In this document: one piece after another, positions 1 to 8,162 of the stretch
Layout: each line of letters starts with the position of its first letter
Position numbering within the stretch: position 1 is the stretch's first letter
Origin: an uncultured Acidobacteriota bacterium
GTDB taxonomy: Bacteria > Acidobacteriota > Vicinamibacteria > Marinacidobacterales > SMYC01
Direction: 5' to 3'
Assembly: GCA_947259165.1 (NCBI GenBank)
Contig: CAMYKY010000001.1
Location: 1 to 64,000, forward strand
DNA: 64,000 bases
Notes under the pieces: model-generated
What the model was told of the DNA's origin: nothing
The model's database searches: none
The model's input: only the letters and a program-made list of their open reading frames with translations
Position numbers and translations under genes: made by a program

Positions 1-98
1 ATGCGATGGCATACCTGGGTATTTCGAGTATTCACAACGAAGCCAGCGCGCAAAAGGGCCAGAGATTTATGTACAGAACTTCTGGGACGGGACACTAG
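1..98. repeat. R1 fold-back repeat, right half (copy cut by window edge)
   Basis: Bases 42-98 align without gaps to the right arm of the full R1 element at 3798-4020: both begin GCCAGCGCGCAAAAGG and run 57 bases to a terminal CACTAG/CCACTAG. The left half would lie before or at the window edge. The open frame that begins at base 1 runs through this repeat, so the first 37 codons of that frame are repeat sequence and not part of the gene. Confidence 0.6.
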
Positions 99-111
99 AA
101 TAGCCCCCAGA

Positions 112-2055
112 ATGACAGAACATCGCGGCCCACTTGCCGCCATTGCGGCCGTTGGCCTTCTTCTCACGGGATTTTCTCTCACCGTGGATTACCCTCGAAC
201 GGCCGGTGGGTTCTGGAGCGACGGGGCAACGTACTACACGATGGCGCACAGCCTCGCCTTCGACGGGGATCTTCTTTTCGCGCGCGAGGACGTCGAGCGC
301 GTTTTTCGAGAGTTCAGAAACGGCCCCTCGGGAATCTTTCTCAAGAAAGGTCGACAGCTCGACCTGACGCTAACGACAGAAGTTCCCTTTCTCGTCAGCA
401 AGGGTCCGCTCACCGCCGACGTGTACTTCGCAAAAGCATTTCTGTATTCGCTGGTAGCGGCGCCGTTCGTACGTCTGTTTGGGACTAACGGTTTGTTGCT
501 GATGCATACGCTGCTGTTCACGAGCGTATTGCTTGCGGGCTACTTCTTCCTCGTCGCAACGAACTCGAAAACCATCGCCCTTGCCTTCACCGGCACCTTC
601 TTTTTCGCATCGGTGGCACCCGCGTACTTCGTCTGGATGACACCCGAGCTCTTCAATCTTTGTCTCGTGTTTTTGGGAGCGTTCTTCTGGCTCTACGAGG
701 AGCGTGCCGACGATCCTCCCTTTCTGTTGCGAGGGATCCCGTCCGACCTGATCGCTGCCGCCATTTGGGGAGCGGTAACCTACTCGAAGCCCAACAATAT
801 TATTCTGATCGTGCCGTTTCTCGCGCTACTCGCTTGGCGACGTCAATGGCTACGCAGTCTCAGCGTCGCCGCGATGTTCTCGATTCTTCTCGGCGGGCTT
901 TTCTTGGCGAATCTCCTCGTTACTGGAGAAATGAACTATCAGGGGGGCGAGCGCCAAACCTTCAGCGGTTCGTACCCTTTCCAACTCCCGAACTTGACGT
1001 TCGACAACACCGGCCTGTCCATGAGAACCGACGCCATCTACACGGACCAACCGTGGGACATCATCGCGCACGACGTGATCTTTTTCTATTTCGGGCGTTT
1101 CTCTGGAATGGTGCTCTACTTTTTCCCAGCAGCGGCGACGATTGCACTTTTTATTTTCTCTCGGGAGAAGAAGATCTACCAATGGCTGATTCTCGGCGTT
1201 GCGACCTTCGGAGGCATGCTGCTGGTCGTCTGGAGTCCAACCAACTACTTCGGTGGTGCCGGCACTCTCGGTAATCGCTATTTCACGAACCTGTTCCCGC
1301 TCTATTTTTTTCTCGTCGCAAATATCAGGCGGCCACTCCTGCCGATCCTCGCCTCATGGGTCGCCGCATCACTATTCTTGACGTCGATCCTCATCCAACC
1401 CTTCGAGGCGGGGCGCCGACCCGGAGAGCACGCCACACTCGGGGTCTTCAAATGGTTTCCTCCTGAGCTGTCCGGGATCAACCATCTTCCGACGAACAGC
1501 GATCCTCTCAAGTTCCGCCAGCGTTTCGATGACGGTTTCCTCGGCTACTTTCTCGACAACAACACTTGGGGACGCGAGCGTCGAAGCCCGGGCGGCCTAG
1601 GATTCCACGTCAAGGGAGGGTCGACAGCCGAAATGGTCGTGCGGACGAACGCCGAGTTGAACCGATTGGTAGTGCGGGTCACCAACGTCGCGGGGCAGAA
1701 AAATCGCATTCGCGTGTGCGTGCCCGGTGGTTGCGAAACGCGGGAGATGGCAGCTGGCACCAAGGAAATCCTCGACCTGCCCGCGGGGGATGCGTTTCCG
1801 TACGAAGATTTCGGGCACCGTAGCTTTTGCTATCTCGTCTCCATTGAGACCGAGACGGGCGCGACCCCTCTGCTACAGAGTCGTGCTCGAAACGATCGCC
1901 GCTATATCGGTGCGTTCGTCCACATCGAGCCGGATCCGTATCCGGGCCTCTACAGCTCGACTTTTTCCTTCAGCAAGAACTCGGGTGCGAGGCCGTTGGC
2001 GTCGACGCCCGAGAGATGGCGGACGAGCGAGTCGATGACCATCGCGTCGAGATGA
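112..2055 (+). CDS. Multi-pass membrane protein, GT-C glycosyltransferase-like
   Basis: A 647-residue protein with about ten hydrophobic segments in its first 450 residues and a soluble C-terminal domain of about 200 residues. The first helix is followed by a large loop with WSDGATYY, the position where GT-C fold enzymes (PMT/ArnT type) carry an acidic catalytic loop. This suggests transfer of a sugar from a polyprenyl donor on the outer face of the inner membrane, but no family-specific motif is clear. The frame is open back to base 1, but those codons lie in an R1 repeat, so the ATG at 112 is the better start. The last 106 bases overlap the convergent PilZ gene. Function is inferred; an unrelated membrane protein is possible. 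Confidence 0.6.
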   Translation: MTEHRGPLAAIAAVGLLLTGFSLTVDYPRTAGGFWSDGATYYTMAHSLAFDGDLLFAREDVERVFREFRNGPSGIFLKKGRQLDLTLTTEVPFLVSKGPLTADVYFAKAFLYSLVAAPFVRLFGTNGLLLMHTLLFTSVLLAGYFFLVATNSKTIALAFTGTFFFASVAPAYFVWMTPELFNLCLVFLGAFFWLYEERADDPPFLLRGIPSDLIAAAIWGAVTYSKPNNIILIVPFLALLAWRRQWLRSLSVAAMFSILLGGLFLANLLVTGEMNYQGGERQTFSGSYPFQLPNLTFDNTGLSMRTDAIYTDQPWDIIAHDVIFFYFGRFSGMVLYFFPAAATIALFIFSREKKIYQWLILGVATFGGMLLVVWSPTNYFGGAGTLGNRYFTNLFPLYFFLVANIRRPLLPILASWVAASLFLTSILIQPFEAGRRPGEHATLGVFKWFPPELSGINHLPTNSDPLKFRQRFDDGFLGYFLDNNTWGRERRSPGGLGFHVKGGSTAEMVVRTNAELNRLVVRVTNVAGQKNRIRVCVPGGCETREMAAGTKEILDLPAGDAFPYEDFGHRSFCYLVSIETETGATPLLQSRARNDRRYIGAFVHIEPDPYPGLYSSTFSFSKNSGARPLASTPERWRTSESMTIASR

Positions 2056-2555
2056 CGTTCGATGATTCCTTCCTGAAGCGTAAAGCTGATACCCATCCCC
2101 GGCGGCAAGGAAGCCCGGTCGAGCGGACGATCGTTACTCCAGACAACCTCGCCCGGAGCTTCGAGCAACGATTCGTGGGTGACTTCCGTGCTCGAAAGGT
2201 AGACCGTCAAGCTCGATTGGGCGGGCAAAACCAAGGATGAAGACAGGTAGAGGCCACCACGACTGACATTGACTCCCTTGGCCGTGTAGAACTCACCGCC
2301 CGCTTGGAACACCATGTCCATCTCGAGCGGGACCCGAAGTCGCTCGCGCGACGTGACTCGGGCTTCGACATCTTTGGCCGAGAACTGCCGCGAGACGGGC
2401 CGGGGAACGATCCCACTCTTCGACATGAGCAGATCGTAAAAGTCCTTGAGCTCTTCCCAACGTTGCTCGGCATCACGAGGCAACGTACCGCCCCACATGA
2501 CCTTGGCATCGTTGAGGACCGCGAACTCCCCAATGAGATCCAGTACGGTCTTCAT
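1950..2555 (-). CDS. PilZ-domain protein (cyclic di-GMP receptor candidate)
   Basis: A 201-residue protein whose middle carries both halves of the PilZ signature: an RxxxR pair (R70 and R74 in SRERLRVPL) and N96-x-S98-x-x-G101 (NVSRGGLYL). These residues bind cyclic di-GMP in known PilZ proteins. No output domain is fused, so it probably acts by protein contact. The start is the ATG at 2555, preceded by GGGGAGAG; the longer frame to 2750 lacks such a site and reads through the upstream promoter region. It is convergent with, and overlaps by 106 bases, the membrane protein gene ending at 2055. The N-terminal 60 residues are helical and unassigned. Confidence 0.75.
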   Translation of the reverse strand: MKTVLDLIGEFAVLNDAKVMWGGTLPRDAEQRWEELKDFYDLLMSKSGIVPRPVSRQFSAKDVEARVTSRERLRVPLEMDMVFQAGGEFYTAKGVNVSRGGLYLSSSLVLPAQSSLTVYLSSTEVTHESLLEAPGEVVWSNDRPLDRASLPPGMGISFTLQEGIIERHLDAMVIDSLVRHLSGVDANGLAPEFLLKEKVEL

Positions 2556-2742
2556 GCGCTCTCCCCTCGGCCTCTGGATGCCGAGCGATCGCAAGTCGGG
2601 GGGCCTCGATCCGCCGTTCGAAGAATGGGACATCTTTTTCAATAGGGTATTGGACTCAAGCATTCCATTATCAACTCTCCGCGCGATTCGATCCGTGATC
2701 CAAACCGTCTGTTTTTCCCCTACGTGTGATAAAACACGCGGC

Positions 2743-3771
2743 GTGCGCAACTGGAACTATCGTCAGACCTTGTGCGCGATTCTCTTGTGCGCTTCGAATG
2801 CTCTGAGTCAAGACGAGCCCCAAGTTCGCTTGATCGCCACCGGCGGATCGATCGCAGCAGGCCGTTCCGGCTCACTCACCGCACAACAGCTACGAGAGCT
2901 CGTTCCTGAACTGAGCGCCATCGCCGAAGTCAGCGTCGAAGACTACCTCGCGATCGGCAGCTCACGAATGACTCCCGAGCTGCAGTACGGACTCGCGGAG
3001 CGGGTCAACAAGCTTTTTCTTGATCGGCCTGATTTGTCCGGAATCGTCGTCACCCACGGAACGGACTCGCTCGAGGAAACTGCGTTCTTGCTCGATCTTC
3101 TCGTGACCAGTGATCGTCCGGTGGTTTTTGCGGCGGCGATGCGCGCCGCAAGGGAAACGACGACCGACGGTCCACGCAATTTGCTGAACGCCGTTCGCCT
3201 CGCGGCTTCGAGCGAGGCGCGGGGGCTCGGCGTCATGGTCACCCTGAACGACGAAATTCACGGCGCTCGCGACGCTCGCAAGACCCACGCGGCCGCACTC
3301 GACGCTTTCGCGTCTCCGCACGGCGGCCCTCTCGGGCACTTTGATCACGGTCGTATCTACCTCACCCATCGGCCCGCGCGTCGTCTCACTCTCGACGTCA
3401 CCGCACTCGAACGTCGGGTCACGCTCATCCGGCTCTTCTCGGGGAGCGACGGCAGCCTAGTGCGCGCCGCCATCGAGTCGGGACAACGAGGCATCGTCGT
3501 GGAGGCGTTCGGACGAGGCAACGCACCCCCACCGGTTATGGACGCCGTGCGCGAGGCAAGGACGAAGGGTATTGCGGTCGTGTTCACGACACGCACCGGT
3601 GGCGGGCGGGTGATTCTCAGTAATGAAGCTCGGCGAATGGGGGTGGTCTCAGGCGAAGATCTCGACGGTCTCAAAGCGCGGCTCGTGCTCGTCGCGGCGC
3701 TCGGGACGACGACGGAACCGGAGACGCTTCAGGCTTACTTCGTTCGGCTTTCGGGGCAGTTGGAGAATTGA
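2743..3771 (+). CDS. L-asparaginase, secreted (type II-like)
   Basis: A 342-residue asparaginase/glutaminase-family enzyme that hydrolyses L-asparagine to aspartate and ammonia. Both catalytic signatures are present: ATGGSIAAG near residues 32-40 with the nucleophilic Thr, and THGTDSLEET at 104-113 with the second Thr and the Asp. A short signal peptide (RQTLCAILLCASNALSQ) follows a GTG start at 2743, which points to export to the periplasm. The frame stays open upstream to 2446, but that stretch opposes the PilZ gene and has no homologous sense. It stands alone, about 190 bases from the PilZ start in a divergent arrangement. Confidence 0.88.
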   Translation: MRNWNYRQTLCAILLCASNALSQDEPQVRLIATGGSIAAGRSGSLTAQQLRELVPELSAIAEVSVEDYLAIGSSRMTPELQYGLAERVNKLFLDRPDLSGIVVTHGTDSLEETAFLLDLLVTSDRPVVFAAAMRAARETTTDGPRNLLNAVRLAASSEARGLGVMVTLNDEIHGARDARKTHAAALDAFASPHGGPLGHFDHGRIYLTHRPARRLTLDVTALERRVTLIRLFSGSDGSLVRAAIESGQRGIVVEAFGRGNAPPPVMDAVREARTKGIAVVFTTRTGGGRVILSNEARRMGVVSGEDLDGLKARLVLVAALGTTTEPETLQAYFVRLSGQLEN

Positions 3772-3797
3772 GGTGGAACGGGTACGGGGAGATTACG

Positions 3798-4020
3798 GCT
3801 AGTGGACTGTAACAGTAATTCGTTGCGCAAATCGCGAGGTCATTTTGTGGGCTGGCAAGGCGTGATGACGACGATATATCTAGATATTTGCCGCTTCGTG
3901 CAGCGAGCTTGTCGAGCGGAGGGCTAGGCCGAAGGCCGAACTGCAAGAACGCTCGCAACGAAGCCAGCGCGCAAAAGGACCCGCGATTTTGGCAGCGAAT
4001 AACTGTTACGGTCCACTAGC
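3798..4020. repeat. R1 fold-back element, full copy (MITE-like)
   Basis: A 223-bp element whose first and last 25 bases are inverted repeats with 23 of 25 matching, beginning GCTAGTGGACTG. The inner arms also pair imperfectly (AAATCGCG, TTTTG and GCTGGC on both sides), and an ATATCTAGATAT palindrome lies at 3876-3887. It fills the 270-base gap between two convergent genes. No open frame of note lies inside, so it would be a non-autonomous, fold-back-type element. No clear target duplication beyond the CTAG ends is visible. Confidence 0.8.
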
Positions 4021-4041
4021 TATGGCCAGTTTTTGGGGCCT

Positions 4042-4374
4042 TCAGGCCTCAGACTCGACGACTTCGGGGTGGGTTTTTAGTCGGTCGCCTAGGATCGTAC
4101 GGGCTTTGTCGGCGGCGTCTCCGTCGCCGAGCGTGAGCTCGACGTCCGCGCCCTCCATAGCTTCGCGGTCTTTCCTGAGCTCATCGCAATAGATGGTCGC
4201 TTTGTTGCGCCAAGCGTCGAGCTCCGCGAGACGCGCCGCCTGATCTTGCCAAGACCGACGGACCGCCAAACAGGCCTCGGCGATCGCATCCAGCAAAACG
4301 TTCTCCGAATCCGTAAGCTTCTCGCGCTCACTGAGCGCCCAATCTTCCAATTCGTGGAGCCGTCGTTCATCCAT
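4042..4374 (-). CDS. Small hypothetical coiled-coil protein
   Basis: A 110-residue acidic protein, almost entirely predicted helical, rich in Glu, Arg, Ala and Asp, with no Cys clusters and no membrane segment. I do not recognise a family. It lies downstream of the ubiquitin-like operon on the same strand but is separated from the E2 gene by 330 bases that contain an R1 repeat, so co-transcription is uncertain. Its position at the tail of that operon is the only hint of a role. Confidence 0.55.
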   Translation of the reverse strand: MDERRLHELEDWALSEREKLTDSENVLLDAIAEACLAVRRSWQDQAARLAELDAWRNKATIYCDELRKDREAMEGADVELTLGDGDAADKARTILGDRLKTHPEVVESEA

Positions 4375-4457
4375 TTCTCAACCTCGGGTTACATCCGAAT
4401 CGAAAGCAAACATCGCGCCAACAGAGATTGACGCGCCATTGCCGGCGTGAAATCGAC

Positions 4458-4622
4458 CTAGTGCATGGACCCGCTGATCCTGTCGGTAAATTCCGACGTC
4501 ATTTTGGGTGCGGACAAGGCGCTCCGACGAATTCATATCTAGATATTCGGAGGAGGAGCAACGCTGTCAGCGCCGAAAAGGGCCAGGAATTTACGGCAGG
4601 ATCAGTCGACACCTGCGAGCGG
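4458..4622. repeat. R1 fold-back element, shortened degenerate copy
   Basis: This copy aligns without gaps with the full R1 element from its CTAGTG end at 4458 to GTCATTTTG 40 bases later. It has the same ATATCTAGATAT palindrome (4535-4546) and a right arm beginning GTCAGCGCCGAAAAGGGCC. Inner arms at 4474-4494 and 4586-4605 are near-perfect inverted repeats (CTGATCCTG ... CAGGATCAG). About 60 bases of the full element are missing and the right outer end has decayed. It occupies most of the 330-base gap between 4374 and 4705; I see no gene in the rest. Confidence 0.65.
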
Positions 4623-4704
4623 GCCAGACGCACCCAACCCACAGACAGAAATGGATTTATGGAAATCCCTGTCGAGTGTCTAGAATTCCGACAGTCGAGA
4701 CACC

Positions 4705-5688
4705 TCAAGCGCAAGCCGGACAGGGAGTTTGCCCACATACGACGCAGAGCCCTCGCCCGCAGGTCTGACAGCGCACCATGCAATTCGAGCAAAGAATGTG
4801 TTTCAAGCGACATTGCACGGCCTTGGTGTCGCGCGTACCGCAATGACTGCACACCCATCCGGCGTGGGCCAATGGAGCCGGTGCGACTTGGGCCGGTGAT
4901 GGGGCCGTCGCCGATACGGCGGCGGCAACTGCTGGCGTCGCTGCGGGACCCGTCGGGCCTGCGGCGCGTGGCGACGCGGTGACCGTCGCCACGACTTCGT
5001 TTCTGCCCGCCACTACTGGCGCCGTCGTTGTAAGCGCGGCTTGGGCGCACGCATCGCAGCTCGTCAACCCGCAGGAGAGACACAGAACCGAACCGCACAC
5101 CTTGCAATGAGCGACACAGTCGCCGCACAAGACGTGTCCGGTAGCACACCGCTCGAGCGGCTTACCTTTGGCACCGCAGTTAGAGCATTGGTCCGCTGTT
5201 TTAGCCTCGCGCTGCTCCGCGTTCGACAAATCGATAAAGAACTCTTCCTTTTCGATAGGTAGCCGATGCAAGTGCTCTTCTACCCATCGCGCAGCCTGGC
5301 CATTCAACGGGCTCTTGACGTTGTAGCTCTGAAACGCCAACATCTCCCCAACTCGCTGGATCATTTCGTCCAGCCGTTCGGCAGCGCTCCAGTGGTCACC
5401 GATGCAAACCGTGTGCGGTGCGATGTTCGGATGAAACACCGGAGTCAGCATACGACACACGGGTGCGTCGCGCGGATAGCTCCTCGGGAGCGTAATTTCG
5501 AGACGATGCTCCCGCGCCAAATCAATGCGCTCGCCTTGTTCCCTGAGCGAGCGCACGCGAATCACGAGTCGGTAACGATCGGGAGGGTTTCCGCTGACTC
5601 CCTCAACGTCGATTTTGGGATGCAGGTGTACGAGACGCTTCACCGCTTCGTAGTCTGACTGCAAACGCCGTAGCCGAAAGTTGCTCAT
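4705..5688 (-). CDS. E2-like ubiquitin-conjugating enzyme fused to two RING-like zinc modules
   Basis: A 327-residue protein. Residues 1-155 carry a near-canonical E2 fold signature: YP..AP at 71-76, HPN at 86-88, the candidate catalytic Cys95 in VCIG, Trp100, and SPLNGQAA at 126-133, the counterpart of the conserved PxNxxA in eukaryotic E2s. E2s receive the modifier from E1 as a thioester. Residues 168-214 and 280-326 are two copies of one 12-ligand zinc pattern (C-x2-C-x9-C-x3-H-x2-C-x2-C-x3-C-x2-C-x4-C-x2-C-x4-C-x2-C), separated by an Ala/Pro-rich linker, resembling RING/treble-clef folds. It is the last gene of the operon and overlaps the protease gene by 4 bases. An E2-E3 fusion is an inference. 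Confidence 0.88.
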   Translation of the reverse strand: MSNFRLRRLQSDYEAVKRLVHLHPKIDVEGVSGNPPDRYRLVIRVRSLREQGERIDLAREHRLEITLPRSYPRDAPVCRMLTPVFHPNIAPHTVCIGDHWSAAERLDEMIQRVGEMLAFQSYNVKSPLNGQAARWVEEHLHRLPIEKEEFFIDLSNAEQREAKTADQCSNCGAKGKPLERCATGHVLCGDCVAHCKVCGSVLCLSCGLTSCDACAQAALTTTAPVVAGRNEVVATVTASPRAAGPTGPAATPAVAAAVSATAPSPAQVAPAPLAHAGWVCSHCGTRDTKAVQCRLKHILCSNCMVRCQTCGRGLCVVCGQTPCPACA

Positions 5689-6926
5689 GGCTCTCCCCCA
5701 CCACCCAAAAGCATGAGCTCGTCCCCGTCCATCATCTCCACGATACGCTGCATCGTATTCGACGGCAGGCTAATGCCCTTCGGGCCTCCTTCTTCAAAAT
5801 GCGTCCAGGTGTTCAAGCCAACGAGACGACCGAGACTATCGAAAAGCCCGGTACCGCTGTCGCCCGGCTGCACGGGCAAGCTGGTGTAGATCAAACTGTA
5901 GTCGCCGGCCGGGGTGCGGTGTGACTCTCGCTTCAAGACTGTCCCGCGATGCACTGTCCAACCCGAACGAAACGGATTCGGGACGAACGAGACGTCGAAA
6001 CCCGCCTCGGCCGCGTCGGCGCTCGCTCGCACGGGAACCGGTTGCGGAGGATTTTCGATTGAGACGCGAACGACCGCGACGTCGAGCGGTGGCTCCGCCG
6101 TCCACACGACGTGCCCTTCGGCATGTCGCCCATCCGAAAAATACACCCAGACAGGGTGGGCGTCCTTCGGATCCCGAAACGCCGCAACGGACGCATAAGG
6201 CATCGCGACGTGCGAACAGGTCACGACGAACGCCGCGCCGCGCTCGCTCCGGATGACCGCCCCCGAACCCAAAGATACGCCGCGGGCATCACCGTCTCTG
6301 TCTGGAGCCATCAGCACCGTCGTCGCCGACATGATGGATTTCTCTTGCACGCTCAGGGTTTGGGGAGCCACTTCGAGCGGGGGCATCGCCATATGAGCCC
6401 ATCCCACGCCGCTCGCACCGCTCCAATGGAAGGCGCCCACGAGCATCGTGGTCGTGCCGACGACAATGGCGGTGAGGTTCACCAACAGTAGCGGGGCGTT
6501 CCGGAAAAGAGATCCTCGCTTCTGAGCAAGTGTGGACGCCGCGCCCACGACGAGTGCGAGGAGCCCGAGTCCGGCCGTCAGCAGAGACGTTCGCTGCAGC
6601 TCCGCAAAAAGCGGCGCGAGCGGCCCGAGCGGGCGAGCCGCCAGGAGGTCTCGCGCGTAATAGATTCCGCCGACGGCCAGGACGAGCGCGGTGATACCAG
6701 CGAACCAGTACTTGGCGGCCACGGCCACGCCTTCGCCACGAGTGAACTTCGACTCCGCTTCCGCGATGTCGTTTTGGCCAATGACTAGTTTCTCTCCGCG
6801 CCGCCCATACCGCTCCCACGCCTTCGAGGATTCGCACTGAGAACACGACTGGCCGGCGAGCAGCCGCACGGGCACCGGTGAGCGGCAATCAGGACAAAGC
6901 GTTCCCCCTACGCTGGTCATCGTCAC
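5685..6926 (-). CDS. Membrane-anchored trypsin-like serine protease with N-terminal zinc finger
   Basis: A 413-residue protein. Residues 11-31 form a CPDC...CSQC zinc knuckle. Three hydrophobic helices follow at about 72-90, 114-134 and 145-165. The C-terminal 200 residues are a trypsin-like (S1) domain with His239 (TCSHV), Asp282 (LDVAVV) and Ser357 (GDSGTG), a complete catalytic triad. Charge distribution suggests a cytoplasmic zinc finger and an extracytoplasmic protease. It lies inside the ubiquitin-like operon, so it may process or degrade a membrane client, but its substrate is unknown. It overlaps the E2 gene by ATGA. Confidence 0.85.
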   Translation of the reverse strand: MTMTSVGGTLCPDCRSPVPVRLLAGQSCSQCESSKAWERYGRRGEKLVIGQNDIAEAESKFTRGEGVAVAAKYWFAGITALVLAVGGIYYARDLLAARPLGPLAPLFAELQRTSLLTAGLGLLALVVGAASTLAQKRGSLFRNAPLLLVNLTAIVVGTTTMLVGAFHWSGASGVGWAHMAMPPLEVAPQTLSVQEKSIMSATTVLMAPDRDGDARGVSLGSGAVIRSERGAAFVVTCSHVAMPYASVAAFRDPKDAHPVWVYFSDGRHAEGHVVWTAEPPLDVAVVRVSIENPPQPVPVRASADAAEAGFDVSFVPNPFRSGWTVHRGTVLKRESHRTPAGDYSLIYTSLPVQPGDSGTGLFDSLGRLVGLNTWTHFEEGGPKGISLPSNTMQRIVEMMDGDELMLLGGGGEP

Positions 6927-6948
6927 GGATGTCCTACATTACCTGTGC

Positions 6949-7488
6949 CTAGAAACCGAGAGCGACAGCGATCGAGATCAACGCGTACGTCGCTCCCAGC
7001 GCTGCGGTACCGTAACCCATGGCGAGGTAAGTCCCCCCGGCACCCTCGAGTTTCTCCCTGTTGCTGTAGGCGAACCAACCGGCGATGGGGCCAACGATCG
7101 GTGCCAGTACGCCAGTGAGCGAAATCACGAAAAGCGTCACCATCATCCCGCGACTGCTCTTGATCGCCGCTTGTTTGGCGAGCCATTGGAAGTACTCGTC
7201 CTTCGTCATCGGGTCCGCATAGGGGAACTGGGCGCCGCAGGCGCACGCGAGAAAGCTCGAGCTCATTTCACTGCCACACGACGGGCACGTTTTGTTATCA
7301 CCCCACCCCGCGGCTTGAACGGCAACCGGATCGGCTTTCTCCGCGGGAGCGACTTTCGTGCACCCATAGGTCGCGCAACCACCGATGCCGTCCCAGCAAC
7401 TCGTATGATACTGCTGGTGACATTCTGTACACGTGCGCGTCGGGACGTCTTCCTGAATCAGAGTGTGACAAACGGAGCAACGATTCAT
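6949..7488 (-). CDS. RING-like/zinc-ribbon membrane protein
   Basis: A 179-residue protein. The N-terminus has a cross-brace-like ligand set (C4, C7, C20, C23, H28, C31, C38, C43) that resembles prokaryotic RING/PHD-type treble clefs. It is followed by a zinc ribbon (C68, C71, C82, C84), a short helical region and two transmembrane helices near the C-terminus. RING-like domains recruit E2 enzymes in ubiquitin systems, so this is a candidate E3-like or scaffold component at the inner membrane. It is a paralogue in layout of the gene at 7567-8139. E3 activity is an inference from fold and context only. Confidence 0.78.
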   Translation of the reverse strand: MNRCSVCHTLIQEDVPTRTCTECHQQYHTSCWDGIGGCATYGCTKVAPAEKADPVAVQAAGWGDNKTCPSCGSEMSSSFLACACGAQFPYADPMTKDEYFQWLAKQAAIKSSRGMMVTLFVISLTGVLAPIVGPIAGWFAYSNREKLEGAGGTYLAMGYGTAALGATYALISIAVALGF

Positions 7489-7566
7489 CCCAGCCCTCCA
7501 GCCGTCATGCGAGCGCCCCCCGAGCCAAGCGCCAAGTCTTTTTCCCGAGCGTGCATGGCGTCGCGA

Positions 7567-8139
7567 TCAAACCGAGAATTGGTAGAGCAGTCCAAGACCC
7601 CAGAAAACGAGCGCAACGATACCCAGCACCTTCCCCGTCGTCGCCAACCCGCCACCGCTCAGACTCGGATCGGCGGCGATCGCAGTTTTGGCCTCGTCGG
7701 CCTTTTGAATGGCGATCAGTCCGAAAATGACCCCACAGATGAAGATGCCGAGAACCCCGAACACGAGCGACGCAACCGCACCCGGTGCGGTCTCCGTTGG
7801 TCCGCGGTAGACACCGTCGGGAGACACCAGGCCTTTGTTGCAGTACTCGCAACGGATCGACACCGAGGGAATTTCGAGCTGACAATGCGGACAGTTCACC
7901 CGCCCTGGTGGCGGGCCGGGCGGGAGCTCGGGCAGCGGAGCGAGCTGCTTGAGCGGCGCGTTCACGCAACCGTCGGACGAACAACCACCTTGGGCATCCC
8001 AACAGTTGGAGTGATGTCCGATGGTGCAGCTTTCGCAAAGAGCTGCGTCGGCTCCGAAATTCAACACCTTCGAGCACCAGCCGCAAGGCTTGCCTTCGAG
8101 AACTCGATTGGTCTTGAGTCGATTGACTGTCTGTCCCAT
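7567..8139 (-). CDS. RING-like/zinc-ribbon membrane protein (paralogue)
   Basis: A 190-residue protein with the same order as its downstream neighbour: a RING-like set (C19, C22, C35, C38, H43, C46, C53, C58), a Pro-rich linker, a zinc ribbon (C83, C86, C97, C100), then two transmembrane helices at about 120-145 and 168-187 of the DUF4190-like type. The GHHSNCWD...GGC stretch matches YHTSCWD...GGC in the neighbour. The ATG at 8139 has GGAGATAACGG before it. Two RING-like paralogues plus the zinc modules on E2 give the operon four candidate E3-type domains. The function is inferred. Confidence 0.78.
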   Translation of the reverse strand: MGQTVNRLKTNRVLEGKPCGWCSKVLNFGADAALCESCTIGHHSNCWDAQGGCSSDGCVNAPLKQLAPLPELPPGPPPGRVNCPHCQLEIPSVSIRCEYCNKGLVSPDGVYRGPTETAPGAVASLVFGVLGIFICGVIFGLIAIQKADEAKTAIAADPSLSGGGLATTGKVLGIVALVFWGLGLLYQFSV

Positions 8140-8162
8140 CCGTTATCTCCCAGACTCAGTCC

